Source: JAGVSR01 sp964458265
GTDB lineage: Bacteria > Pseudomonadota > Alphaproteobacteria > Rhizobiales > Hyphomicrobiaceae
Assembly: GCA_964458265.1 (NCBI GenBank)
Contig: CAYWIF010000003.1
Coordinates: 62,001-126,000 of the forward strand
Length of the DNA stretch: 64,000 nucleotides
Direction: 5' to 3'
Part shown: positions 42,359-50,086 of the stretch, in pieces
Layout of the letters: every line of letters starts with the position of its first letter
Numbering within the stretch: position 1 is the stretch's first letter
Program-made: the position numbers and the translations under genes
Notes under the pieces: generated by a model
What the model saw: only the letters and a program-made list of their open reading frames with translations
Database searches by the model: none
What the model was told of the DNA's origin: nothing

Positions 42359-43393
42359 ATGACGAAGTACAAGCTCGAGTACATCTGGCTCGACGGCTAT
42401 ACGCCGGTGCCGAATTTGCGCGGCAAGACCATGATCCGTGAGTTCAGCGCGTTTCCCGACTTCGAGCAGTTGCCGCTCTGGGGTTTCGACGGCTCTTCGA
42501 CGATGCAGGCCGAGGGTCACAACTCCGACTGCGTGCTAAAGCCGGTTCGCCATTTTGTTGATCCGGCGCGCACGAACGGCGTTCTCGTGATGTGCGAAGT
42601 CATGATGCCGGACGGAAAGACGCCGCACCCCTCGAACAAGCGCGCCACCATTCTTGACGATGCGGATGCATGGTTCGGCTTCGAGCAGGAATACTTTCTC
42701 TATAAGGACGGCCGTCCGCTCGGCTTTCCCACCAACGGTTACCCCGCCCCTCAGGGTCCCTATTACACGGGCGTCGGCTACAAAAACGTTGGCGATATCG
42801 CGCGCGCAATCGTCGAGGAGCACCTCGATATCTGTCTTGCAGCCGGCATCAATCACGAAGGCATCAACGCGGAAGTCGCAAAGGGCCAGTGGGAGTTCCA
42901 GGTTTTCGGAAAGGGCTCGAAGCGCGCCGCCGACGAGATCTGGATTGCGCGTTACCTGCTCGAGCGACTTTGCGAGAAGCATGGCGTCGATGTCGAGTAT
43001 CACTGCAAGCCACTTGGCGATACCGACTGGAATGGTTCGGGCATGCACTGTAACTTCTCGACCAAGTTCATGCGCGAAGTCGGCGGCAAGGACTACTTCG
43101 AGAAGCTGATGGCCGCATTTGCCAAGAACTGGAAAGAGCACATCGACGTCTATGGGCCGGACAACCACATGCGTCTGACGGGCAAGCACGAGACGGCGCC
43201 GTGGAACAAATTCAGCTATGGCGTCGCCGACCGTGGCGCGTCGATCCGGGTGCCGCATTCGTTCGTGAACAACGGCTATAAGGGATATCTGGAAGACCGC
43301 CGTCCGAACTCGCAGGGCGACCCCTACCAGATTGCTTCGCAGGTTCTGAAGACGGTTGCGGAAGTACCGCTCTCGGCTGCCGCTGCGGCCTGA
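42359..43393 (+). CDS. glnII: Glutamine synthetase type II
   Basis: Eukaryote-type GSII found in Rhizobiales, which condenses ammonia with glutamate. It is 344 residues, as expected for octameric/decameric GSII, not the ~470 of GlnA. Signatures are WGFDGSSTMQAEG near the N terminus, WFGFEQEYFL (metal-binding Glu), GINAEVAKGQWEFQ, the nucleotide region NFSTKFMREVGG, and DRGASIRVPHSF. AGGAGAGAG precedes the start by six bases. It ends at a strong terminator. In rhizobia GSII supplements GSI under nitrogen limitation. Confidence 0.97.
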   Translation: MTKYKLEYIWLDGYTPVPNLRGKTMIREFSAFPDFEQLPLWGFDGSSTMQAEGHNSDCVLKPVRHFVDPARTNGVLVMCEVMMPDGKTPHPSNKRATILDDADAWFGFEQEYFLYKDGRPLGFPTNGYPAPQGPYYTGVGYKNVGDIARAIVEEHLDICLAAGINHEGINAEVAKGQWEFQVFGKGSKRAADEIWIARYLLERLCEKHGVDVEYHCKPLGDTDWNGSGMHCNFSTKFMREVGGKDYFEKLMAAFAKNWKEHIDVYGPDNHMRLTGKHETAPWNKFSYGVADRGASIRVPHSFVNNGYKGYLEDRRPNSQGDPYQIASQVLKTVAEVPLSAAAAA

Positions 43394-43419
43394 CCGATAC
43401 CGACGGCAAGGGATGAAAA

Positions 43420-43454
43420 AGCGGGCGCCGGAGCTATCCGGCGCCCGCTTTCGT
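43420..43454 (+). terminator. Rho-independent terminator of glnII
   Basis: A perfect 13-bp stem AGCGGGCGCCGGA / TCCGGCGCCCGCT with a GCTA loop at 43420-43449, followed by TTCGTTTC and preceded by AAAAA, lies 27 bp after the glnII stop. The A run on the left lets it also serve the minus-strand ArsR-type gene that ends at 43486. Confidence 0.88.
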
Positions 43455-43485
43455 TTCGATGCGGCGCAGCCCATTGAACGGCACG

Positions 43486-43803
43486 CTACGCGGCACGGCA
43501 GAACAAGCGTTCAAGTTCGCGCATGAGTTTGCCGATGCGGGGATCGGCAATGCGATACCATAGTGTTTGCGCATCGCGGCGGAACGATACGATTCCTTCT
43601 TCGCGCATTTTCGCCAGGTGCTGAGACAGCGCCGATTGAGACAGGCCCACACCGGATGCCAGTGTGGAGACGGATGCCTCACCGTGGCTGGCGAGTGCGC
43701 ACAAGATCATCAGCCGTCGTTGGTTGGCCAGAGCCTTCAAGATGCCAGCGACTTCAGAGGCATTCTTCACAAGCACATCTGGGTCGACGGCGGCACGGGC
43801 CAT
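43486..43803 (-). CDS. bigR: ArsR-family persulfide-sensing repressor (BigR/SqrR type)
   Basis: A 105-residue winged-helix repressor. The helix-turn-helix is VSTLASGVGLSQSALSQHLAKM (45-66) and the wing SFRRDAQTLWYRIADP. It has exactly two cysteines, Cys35 in MILCALA and Cys102 in LFCRAA, 67 residues apart. BigR and SqrR sense polysulfide by a disulfide/tetrasulfide between two cysteines 66-67 residues apart, so the match is close. AGGAG precedes the start. It is divergent from a persulfide dioxygenase and split sulfur transporter, the classic BigR regulon, with an operator in the 95-bp gap. Confidence 0.85.
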   Translation of the reverse strand: MARAAVDPDVLVKNASEVAGILKALANQRRLMILCALASHGEASVSTLASGVGLSQSALSQHLAKMREEGIVSFRRDAQTLWYRIADPRIGKLMRELERLFCRAA

Positions 43804-43820
43804 GGCTGCGCTCCTAAAAA

Positions 43821-43843
43821 TTAGCTATTGCTAAATTAGCAAT
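43821..43843. promoter_or_regulatory. Candidate BigR/SqrR operator
   Basis: In the gap between the divergent repressor and dioxygenase genes, ATTGCTAA-A-TTAGCAAT (43827-43843) is a perfect 17-bp palindrome. An extra TTAGC half-site at 43821-43825 gives a second, overlapping dyad with GCTAA. It lies in the only AT-rich part of the region, 18 bp before the repressor gene and 56 bp before the dioxygenase, so binding could repress both directions. Confidence 0.7.
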
Positions 43844-43898
43844 CACTCATATATATGTCAAGCCAACACAGGTCATTCAACGTTGGGAGTTCCTGAGC

Positions 43899-44792
43899 AT
43901 GACCGACAAGCCAACCATACAAGCGTTTTTTGATGAGGCGACCAATACGGTCACGTACCTTGTCTCAGACCCGGCGACGCGGTTCGCGGCCGTCATCGAT
44001 CCGGTGCTGGATTTCGATTTTAAGAGCGGCAAGGCTTCGACTGCTTCAGCCGACCGCGTGCTTGCGGCAGCCGCGACCGCGGGTCTCAGGATCGTCTGGG
44101 TTCTGGAAACGCACGCCCATGCCGACCACCTCACCGGCGCGCCGTACATCAAGCTGAAGACCGGCGCAAAGGTCGGCATCGGTGAACACATTAGGAAGGT
44201 GCAGAAGATCTTCAGACCCGTCTTCAATGCAACCGATGTGTCCGGAGACGGCGCGGAGTTTGATCGTCTGTTCAGCGACGGCGAACGCTTCGCGATTGGC
44301 GATCTTCAGGCTGAAGTCATGTACGTTCCCGGTCATACCCCTGCTGACGTGGCATACAAAATCAGCGATGCGGTGTTCGCCGGCGACACGATCTTCATGC
44401 CCGACTATGGGACGGCGAGGGCCGACTTTCCTGGCGGCAGCGCGCGCGATCTCTACCGGTCGATGAAGCGGATATTGTCACTGCCTCCCGAGACCCGGTT
44501 GTTCATGTGCCACGACTACAAGGCTGTGGGCCGCGACCATTACGCTTGGGAGACGACAGTCGGTGATCAACGCGCGGCAAACATACACATTCGTGACGGC
44601 GTTACCGAAGACGAATTCGTAGAAATGCGAGAGAAGCGCGACGCGACGCTTGCGGCTCCGGTGCTTCTCCTCCCTTCGATCCAGACAAATATCCGCGCTG
44701 GAAGATTGCCGCCGCCGGACGCCGACGGCATTCGATACTTGCGCATTCCAGTGAAGGTTGGGAACCCGGACGCTGCCAGGGCGATGGAGTGA
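43899..44792 (+). CDS. blh: Persulfide dioxygenase-like MBL-fold hydrolase (ETHE1/Blh type)
   Basis: A 297-residue metallo-beta-lactamase-fold protein. The metal ligands are in ETHAHADHLTGAPYI (HxHxDH), YVPGHTPADVAY and a later FAGDTIFMPDYGTARADF-type motif (Asp ligand), ending with MCHDYK (final His). This pattern is that of ETHE1-like persulfide dioxygenases and BLH, which oxidise glutathione persulfide to sulfite. Its position beside the BigR-type sensor and YeeE/YedE-type transporter supports sulfide detoxification. The next gene begins 9 bp downstream. Confidence 0.9.
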   Translation: MTDKPTIQAFFDEATNTVTYLVSDPATRFAAVIDPVLDFDFKSGKASTASADRVLAAAATAGLRIVWVLETHAHADHLTGAPYIKLKTGAKVGIGEHIRKVQKIFRPVFNATDVSGDGAEFDRLFSDGERFAIGDLQAEVMYVPGHTPADVAYKISDAVFAGDTIFMPDYGTARADFPGGSARDLYRSMKRILSLPPETRLFMCHDYKAVGRDHYAWETTVGDQRAANIHIRDGVTEDEFVEMREKRDATLAAPVLLLPSIQTNIRAGRLPPPDADGIRYLRIPVKVGNPDAARAME

Positions 44793-44801
44793 GAGATCCA
44801 A

Positions 44802-45236
44802 ATGGTGACGGAATTTACACCACTAGCGTCCTTGGCCGGAGGCGTGCTGATCGGACTATCCGCGGCCGGGTTGATGCTCGTGTCTGGGCGGATTGCCGGA
44901 ATTACGGGTATCGTGCGCCGGTTCTTGATGCCCGATGCCAATTCCCGACCACGCGAGGCGGCGGCCTTTCTGGCCGGATTGGTCGTGGCACCTGTAATCT
45001 ATTCGTGGGTGACGGGGCTCACAGTCGAGCAGACTGTCTCTAGCAATGGTCTTTTGATGGTCGTCGCGGGGCTGCTGGTCGGCTTCGGATCGACCATCGG
45101 CAGTGGCTGCACAAGCGGTCATGGGATTTGCGGTCTGTCTCGGATGTCGCTTCGTTCGCTGGTTGCGACAGCGACATTCATGTCGACCGCGGCGGTGACC
45201 GTTTATGTATTCCGTCACGGCTTGGGAGTGATTTGA
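44802..45236 (+). CDS. YeeE/YedE-family sulfur-compound transporter, first half
   Basis: A 144-residue membrane protein with about four helices. The core motif is GSGCTSGHGICGLSRMSLRS, with the cysteines thought to handle sulfur in TsuA-type thiosulfate permeases. Here the transporter is split into two genes, this one and the next beginning one base after its stop. Together they equal the length of a full YeeE. Probably moves thiosulfate, sulfite or a sulfur carrier across the inner membrane; the direction is not known. Confidence 0.9.
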   Translation: MVTEFTPLASLAGGVLIGLSAAGLMLVSGRIAGITGIVRRFLMPDANSRPREAAAFLAGLVVAPVIYSWVTGLTVEQTVSSNGLLMVVAGLLVGFGSTIGSGCTSGHGICGLSRMSLRSLVATATFMSTAAVTVYVFRHGLGVI

Positions 45237-45237
45237 A

Positions 45238-45768
45238 ATGCTTGTCGGCGTTAATCTCCTCCTCGGGCTGCTGTTTGGGCTCGGCCTCGTACTATCGGGC
45301 ATGGCCGATCCAGCTAAAGTACAGAACTTTCTAGACGTCACGGGGAGCTGGGATCCGTCCCTGGCGTTTGTCATGGCCGGAGCTGTCGCCGTGACGTCGG
45401 TTGGCTTCGGCGTGGCGCGCATGCGAACGGCACCGATGCTTGATAGCGTGTTTCAATTTCCGCAGCGGCAAGGCATTGACGTCGACCTCGTTGGCGGTGC
45501 CGCGTTGTTTGGGATTGGCTGGGGGCTTGGCGGATTGTGCCCTGGTCCGGCGCTGACGGGATTGCCGCTTGCCGCGACGGGAACACTGGTGTTCGTGCCG
45601 TCCATGTTGGCAGGCGTCGCTCTCGGCACGTGGGTCGGCCGGATGCGCCGGAGACCCGAACGTCTATCGCTAGGCGTTGAGTTGAGGTCGCCGGAGCTCA
45701 CTCGTCGTGGCGGCCGTTGCGAGCCATTGACCGAGGCCGGCAAAGATCCCGTCCAGATCGGCCAGTGA
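45238..45768 (+). CDS. YeeE/YedE-family (DUF6691) transporter, second half
   Basis: A 176-residue membrane protein with about four helices: LGLVLSGMADPAKVQNFLD near the start and GIGWGLGGLCPGPALTGL as the second cysteine motif. It starts one base after the first half, so the two are co-translated. The C-terminal ~35 residues (from RMRRRPERL) are hydrophilic and lie over the end of the convergent GTPase gene: the two coding regions overlap by 99 bp. An earlier stop is not present, so this tail appears genuine. Confidence 0.88.
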   Translation: MLVGVNLLLGLLFGLGLVLSGMADPAKVQNFLDVTGSWDPSLAFVMAGAVAVTSVGFGVARMRTAPMLDSVFQFPQRQGIDVDLVGGAALFGIGWGLGGLCPGPALTGLPLAATGTLVFVPSMLAGVALGTWVGRMRRRPERLSLGVELRSPELTRRGGRCEPLTEAGKDPVQIGQ

Positions 45769-46980
45769 CATGAGAGTGGCGCGCGCGGCGTTGCGCTGCT
45801 CGCGGGCTTCAGGAGGCTCAAAGCGGGTTTCACTCGCGAGTATGCGCAGGACGGCGGTTAGATCGGCGCGCATCATGGCGGCGTGGCGTGCGGGCGACGG
45901 CGACCCGATCGCGGCGGGAGTAACGGGAGGACGGGTGTCGTTCCGATCCGGAGCACGGATCACGCCGGGTTTCAGTTCTTCCGCTGTATAGGCGAACGTG
46001 TGAACAAGTGAGCGTGCCGTGCGATCGAGCGTCATGCGGCCGGCGCGATGCTCCTGGAGTGCGCGATCGCTGACGGTTTGCCAGTTGGCCAGCGCGGATG
46101 CGGATGCTGGGCTGATAGCGTTGCGGCCGAACTCGTGGAGTGCCAGGCGCGCGAGCCGCTGGACGATGCGTCGCGCTCTCTTCAGGCGGCGGTTGCGAAT
46201 GATTTGCGCGGAGCCTTCGATAGCCGCGCGAAGTATGGCGGTCTCGCCCGAAACGCGGGCGCCGTCTTCATCGCTTTCCTCAGGGGCGGCCGATACGAGG
46301 AGCGCATCGCGAAAAAGGCCGTTGGTCATGGCTTGCAGGCGCCGCAAAACCTGACTGCACTCGTCATCGGAAAAAAAACTGTCCTTGTGGGTCGCAACGA
46401 GAAGTGCGCTCCTGAAACACCGCGCCGGTATCGTCGACCATAGCGTGCGCTCGCTTTCCGTCCACGCACGGGTGGCAACCGTGCACCAGATTGCGATGTC
46501 GCAGTCGGATGTGAAAAGGGCAGGCGTCATGGTCGCTGGAGTATCGAGCACTTGATGGTGCTGAAGCCAGGGCAACGGCAGGCGAATGTCGACGGCGCGA
46601 TAATCGAGATCCGTGAGGGCATCGTCTCCGGCGCCATCGATGCGGATGGAAATTCCGTTCTCGTCAATGCCGAAGAGCGCCGGTTCGCTGCCATAGCCGA
46701 CGAGCACGGGAACGCCGGTATTCGATAGGACGCTGACGGGGAGAAGCCCCTTGCCTATTACGAGACCTGTCACGGAGGTCTTGCCGGAATTGTATTCGCC
46801 AAGGACGGCGGTGCGCAGCGGGCGGCGGAGCATGGCTTCGATACGTGCGAGCCCGGCGACGCACGCGGGAATTGCCGGTTCGTCAATGCGAAGATTGTGA
46901 AGGCGTTCACGGGCGGCCCGAAGTATTGCGGCAAAGCGAAGCCATTCGGGTCCGGCATCAGCCGGGTTGAGGGAACTCAT
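45670..46980 (-). CDS. Dynamin-like GTPase, short member of a pair
   Basis: A 436-residue P-loop GTPase. G1 is AVLGEYNSGKTS (58-69). G3 is LDTPATM, with Ala where the family has Gly. G4 reads ATHKDS, so the usual [NT]KxD is altered at the Lys. The C-terminal half is helical, without a clear membrane segment. Its ATG overlaps the stop of the larger dynamin-like gene by four bases, so the two are made together. Its 3' end runs 99 bp into the convergent transporter gene. Nucleotide hydrolysis may be slow or lost. Confidence 0.8.
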   Translation of the reverse strand: MSSLNPADAGPEWLRFAAILRAARERLHNLRIDEPAIPACVAGLARIEAMLRRPLRTAVLGEYNSGKTSVTGLVIGKGLLPVSVLSNTGVPVLVGYGSEPALFGIDENGISIRIDGAGDDALTDLDYRAVDIRLPLPWLQHHQVLDTPATMTPALFTSDCDIAIWCTVATRAWTESERTLWSTIPARCFRSALLVATHKDSFFSDDECSQVLRRLQAMTNGLFRDALLVSAAPEESDEDGARVSGETAILRAAIEGSAQIIRNRRLKRARRIVQRLARLALHEFGRNAISPASASALANWQTVSDRALQEHRAGRMTLDRTARSLVHTFAYTAEELKPGVIRAPDRNDTRPPVTPAAIGSPSPARHAAMMRADLTAVLRILASETRFEPPEAREQRNAARATLMSLADLDGIFAGLGQWLATAATTSELRRPQLNA

Positions 46981-49154
46981 TGCGATGCACCTCCCGGTTT
47001 GAAGATCTGTTCAAGATCGCGGGCGAGAAATTCGAGATGTTGCGTCAGCGCTTCGGTGTCCTTGAGGCGTTGGGCCTGCGCGGCGATGCGTTCGTCGCTG
47101 CGCGAAGGCGACACGTCGTTTGCTCCATCCTCCTGAAGCAGTCTGTCGAGGCGGCGTTGGAGGGCCTGTTGAATGTTGCGGCACGCGCCTAGCGCCCAGC
47201 CGATGGTGGTGGCGGCGAACTCGTGGAACGTGCGGCCGGCGGTTGCGGCCAATTCATCCGCAACTTGGGTAAATTCCGCCTTGATGAGCGCTTCGATCTT
47301 GCCGCCCGCCTGATCGGCGCTTGCGGCGCGATTCCAGAATGCCCGCCAACGCGAGCGGTCGAGATCGAGCACGAGCATCCGGCTGAGCGGCATGCCGGCG
47401 GGAACGGGGATCGAGAGGTTGTTGCTTTGCGGGATCGGAATCTCGGGGGCCGGAACGACGGTTTGCAGCAGCTTGAAAAGTTCCGGAATGAGGCGCGCAT
47501 GGAAGGCGAGGAGCCGTTCGGCGGCCTCATCGAAGCCGCCTCGAAAGCTGTCGGCCAGGGCGCGCCGCAGCTCGAAGCCTTCATGGGTCCAGGTGACCGT
47601 CAATGCGCCACGGGTGAGGCTGTCGGTGAGGATCTTGCGTTCGCGCGCTGCGTGTGCGTCGACCAACTTGACGAGGTTCATGCGCAGGCGGGCCTGTTCG
47701 TCCGCGATGACGCGGGCGAAAATCTCGCCGATGGCCAGAGCGGATGCGTCGATGTTGGCGGAAACCGACAGCAGTAGTTCACGTTCGCGCGCGTGGATGG
47801 CGCGACTGTCGCTGGTGGCGCCGTTGTTCGCCGCGGCCTTCTGGCGGCGCGCACGGTCGGCGAGAAGCAGTTTCAGCTCGGCTTCGGCGGCGCGCTCGCA
47901 GGCTCGCGACATGTCGGCCAGACCGCGTGCGACGAGGCTCATCGAAAATGTCGGGCTCGTCATCCCGGCGATGAATTCGAAGGCGTCATACAGTGCGGGC
48001 ATGCCCGACATGGCATGTAGCGCGTGACTGACGCGTGCTTGCGTCTCGGGGTCGGCGAGTGCGCGTTTATCCGCGTCGCCGGGCTGCAGGAGACCGCTAC
48101 GGAACAGGTGCGCTGCTGAGGGGCGCTTCAGTGTTTTGGCGATTGCTTCAGGTTCAAAGGCGAGGGCCTGGATGGCCCACCATGCGCTGCCGTGAACGAC
48201 CGGGATCTGGGTACCGGGAAATTCTTCGGCCAATCGTGCGCGAACAAATCTTAGAACCTGCGGAAGCTCTGTCTCGACGTCGGAGAGTTCGTCGATGCGA
48301 TTGAGCAGCACGACCACGCGGTCCTTGTTGAGGCCCCGCATGAAGCGGAGCAGCGCCACATCCTGCTCAGAGAGGGGTTGTCGAGCGGTCAGAACGATAA
48401 TGTAGGCATCGGCGGCGCCGAGGGACCGGCGTGTGATTTCGTCGCGAACGAGTGATGGATCGTTGATGCCGGGGGTGTCGATGACGGTCGTGGGGAATTC
48501 GAATGGGCCGCCGGGAAGGTAAAGGTCGGCGCTGCGGGTCAGTTCGGAGAAGCGGCCGATCCGTTCCGAGCCGCTGTACTCGCCGGAACAAATATACTGT
48601 TCGAGCATGCCGGGGTGCAGCGTCTTGTAGAGGTGCGCGCGGCCGATCAATTGCTCGAAGTCGGCGCCGAGTTTCTGCTTGGCGCGTTCGGCCAGCGCGA
48701 AAGTTTCCGATTGCAGGATGCGGGGTTCGAAGCCGGGTATCAGCCGCTCGGTCAATTCGCGGAAGCGCCCGGCGCCGTTCGCGATATCGCTCCACTCGTT
48801 GGCATCCATGAACGAGAAGCGGACCGCGCCGTCGGGCGGAGGGCTTTGCGCGAAGTGCAGGTTGGTAACGGCGGTGGTCCATGGCGTCACTGCGGTCGGC
48901 AATAGACGTGGATGGCGTACGAACGCGTTAATGAACGTGCTTTTGCCGGATTTGATCTGGCCGACTACCGCAATGCGCAGACTAACACGCGTGATCTTCG
49001 ACAGGGCTTCGGTTACGAGCGGCTGTGATTGGGGTTCGACAAGGCCCGACATCACGCTGCCGCAAGACAGCAGCTGCTGGCGCATGTTCTCCAATTGCGC
49101 TCCGAGCCGTTGTCGCGGTGCGCCGTTGGTTCGCTGCATGAGGTCTGCGTTCAC
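46977..49154 (-). CDS. Dynamin-like GTPase, long member of a pair
   Basis: A 725-residue bacterial dynamin-like protein. G1 is AVVGQIKSGKSTF (63-75), G3 is TVIDTPGINDPSL, G4 is LLNRIDEL, all canonical. A long helical stalk region follows (~380-725) with an amphipathic or weakly hydrophobic stretch around VVPAPEIPIPQSNN that could act as a membrane paddle. It lies 19 bp downstream of a membrane TPR gene and overlaps the shorter GTPase by four bases. Bacterial dynamin pairs tether or remodel membranes in other species; here function is inferred only. Confidence 0.85.
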   Translation of the reverse strand: MNADLMQRTNGAPRQRLGAQLENMRQQLLSCGSVMSGLVEPQSQPLVTEALSKITRVSLRIAVVGQIKSGKSTFINAFVRHPRLLPTAVTPWTTAVTNLHFAQSPPPDGAVRFSFMDANEWSDIANGAGRFRELTERLIPGFEPRILQSETFALAERAKQKLGADFEQLIGRAHLYKTLHPGMLEQYICSGEYSGSERIGRFSELTRSADLYLPGGPFEFPTTVIDTPGINDPSLVRDEITRRSLGAADAYIIVLTARQPLSEQDVALLRFMRGLNKDRVVVLLNRIDELSDVETELPQVLRFVRARLAEEFPGTQIPVVHGSAWWAIQALAFEPEAIAKTLKRPSAAHLFRSGLLQPGDADKRALADPETQARVSHALHAMSGMPALYDAFEFIAGMTSPTFSMSLVARGLADMSRACERAAEAELKLLLADRARRQKAAANNGATSDSRAIHARERELLLSVSANIDASALAIGEIFARVIADEQARLRMNLVKLVDAHAARERKILTDSLTRGALTVTWTHEGFELRRALADSFRGGFDEAAERLLAFHARLIPELFKLLQTVVPAPEIPIPQSNNLSIPVPAGMPLSRMLVLDLDRSRWRAFWNRAASADQAGGKIEALIKAEFTQVADELAATAGRTFHEFAATTIGWALGACRNIQQALQRRLDRLLQEDGANDVSPSRSDERIAAQAQRLKDTEALTQHLEFLARDLEQIFKPGGASQ

Positions 49155-49173
49155 GCTGCTCTAATCTCGCAAG

Positions 49174-49833
49174 TCACTGGCCCGAAGGCCGCGTGGGCCC
49201 GGACGCGCCGGCCATGCCCAATTCGCGTGCGCGTTCATACCAGACGCGGGCAAGCGCGGCATTCGTCTCCCGGGGTTGAGGGGCGGCGTTTGCCGCCTGG
49301 GCGGGATCGTAGGTGCGTGCAAGTTCGAGGGCTGCGGGGCCCGATCCCAACTCGGCGGCGCGGCGGAGCAGTTCGCGGGCGGCGTCTATGTCTCCCTTTT
49401 CCACGAGCGCCGCTGCCGTTCGGACGATTTCCATCGCCGCGTCGCCGCGATCCGTTGCGGGGGACGCGGTTCCAGCCGGGGGTGCTCCGACAGGCCGGAT
49501 GGCGGTTGGGGCGGTCACGCGGCTGCCTGACGACATGAAAACGTAAACGGTGGCGGTCGATAGGAGCCCGACGATCACGGCGGCGAGAAGTGCTGCGGAT
49601 CGGACCGAGACGTCCCTAGGTTTGGGTGCGTCAGTGGTTGCGCCATCATCCTGGTCGGGAGCGCCCCGCAGAGTGCCGACGTAATCGCTCTGCTCGGCAT
49701 CATTGGTCGATGAATTGCCGGCGAGCGACCGGCGGGAATCCAGCCCGTCGAGCCGGTGAAGTAGCCGCTTCAACTCGTTCATCTTGGGCTCGTCGCTCGA
49801 TGCCATGATCGTAACATCCCGTTTCACAAGCAC
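49174..49833 (-). CDS. Membrane-anchored Sel1/TPR-like protein
   Basis: A 219-residue protein with a charged cytoplasmic N terminus (NELKRLLHRLDGLDSRR), one transmembrane helix (~85-105, ALLAAVIVGLLSTATVYVFM), and a periplasmic domain with Sel1-like helical repeats (DIDAARELLRRAAELGSGPAALELARTYD). It precedes the long dynamin-like gene by 19 bp, so it is probably the first gene of that operon and may recruit the GTPases. Start choice is uncertain: GTG 49833 or 49827 with GAGGGG, or ATG 49806 with a weak site. Confidence 0.7.
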   Translation of the reverse strand: MLVKRDVTIMASSDEPKMNELKRLLHRLDGLDSRRSLAGNSSTNDAEQSDYVGTLRGAPDQDDGATTDAPKPRDVSVRSAALLAAVIVGLLSTATVYVFMSSGSRVTAPTAIRPVGAPPAGTASPATDRGDAAMEIVRTAAALVEKGDIDAARELLRRAAELGSGPAALELARTYDPAQAANAAPQPRETNAALARVWYERARELGMAGASGPTRPSGQ

Positions 49834-50086
49834 CCCCTCGGTGCCTGTTTCGTCGGAGCTTCGATGTCCCGCACCGTTTTGCGAATATTCAGCACATCCG
49901 GCCGTTATCCGCAGATCATGTGTCGTAACTCAGGCGCGCGTCACCGACAACAGTGCGTTCCGCGCTCAAATTAGGCGAGCCGATCAATAAAGAAGCACGC
50001 CATGATCGAACCTGCCTGGACCCATTAGCTCGCTTATGAGCGTAACGGGCGGTAACATGCTTTATTCCTAAGGGGCCATCGCAAGC

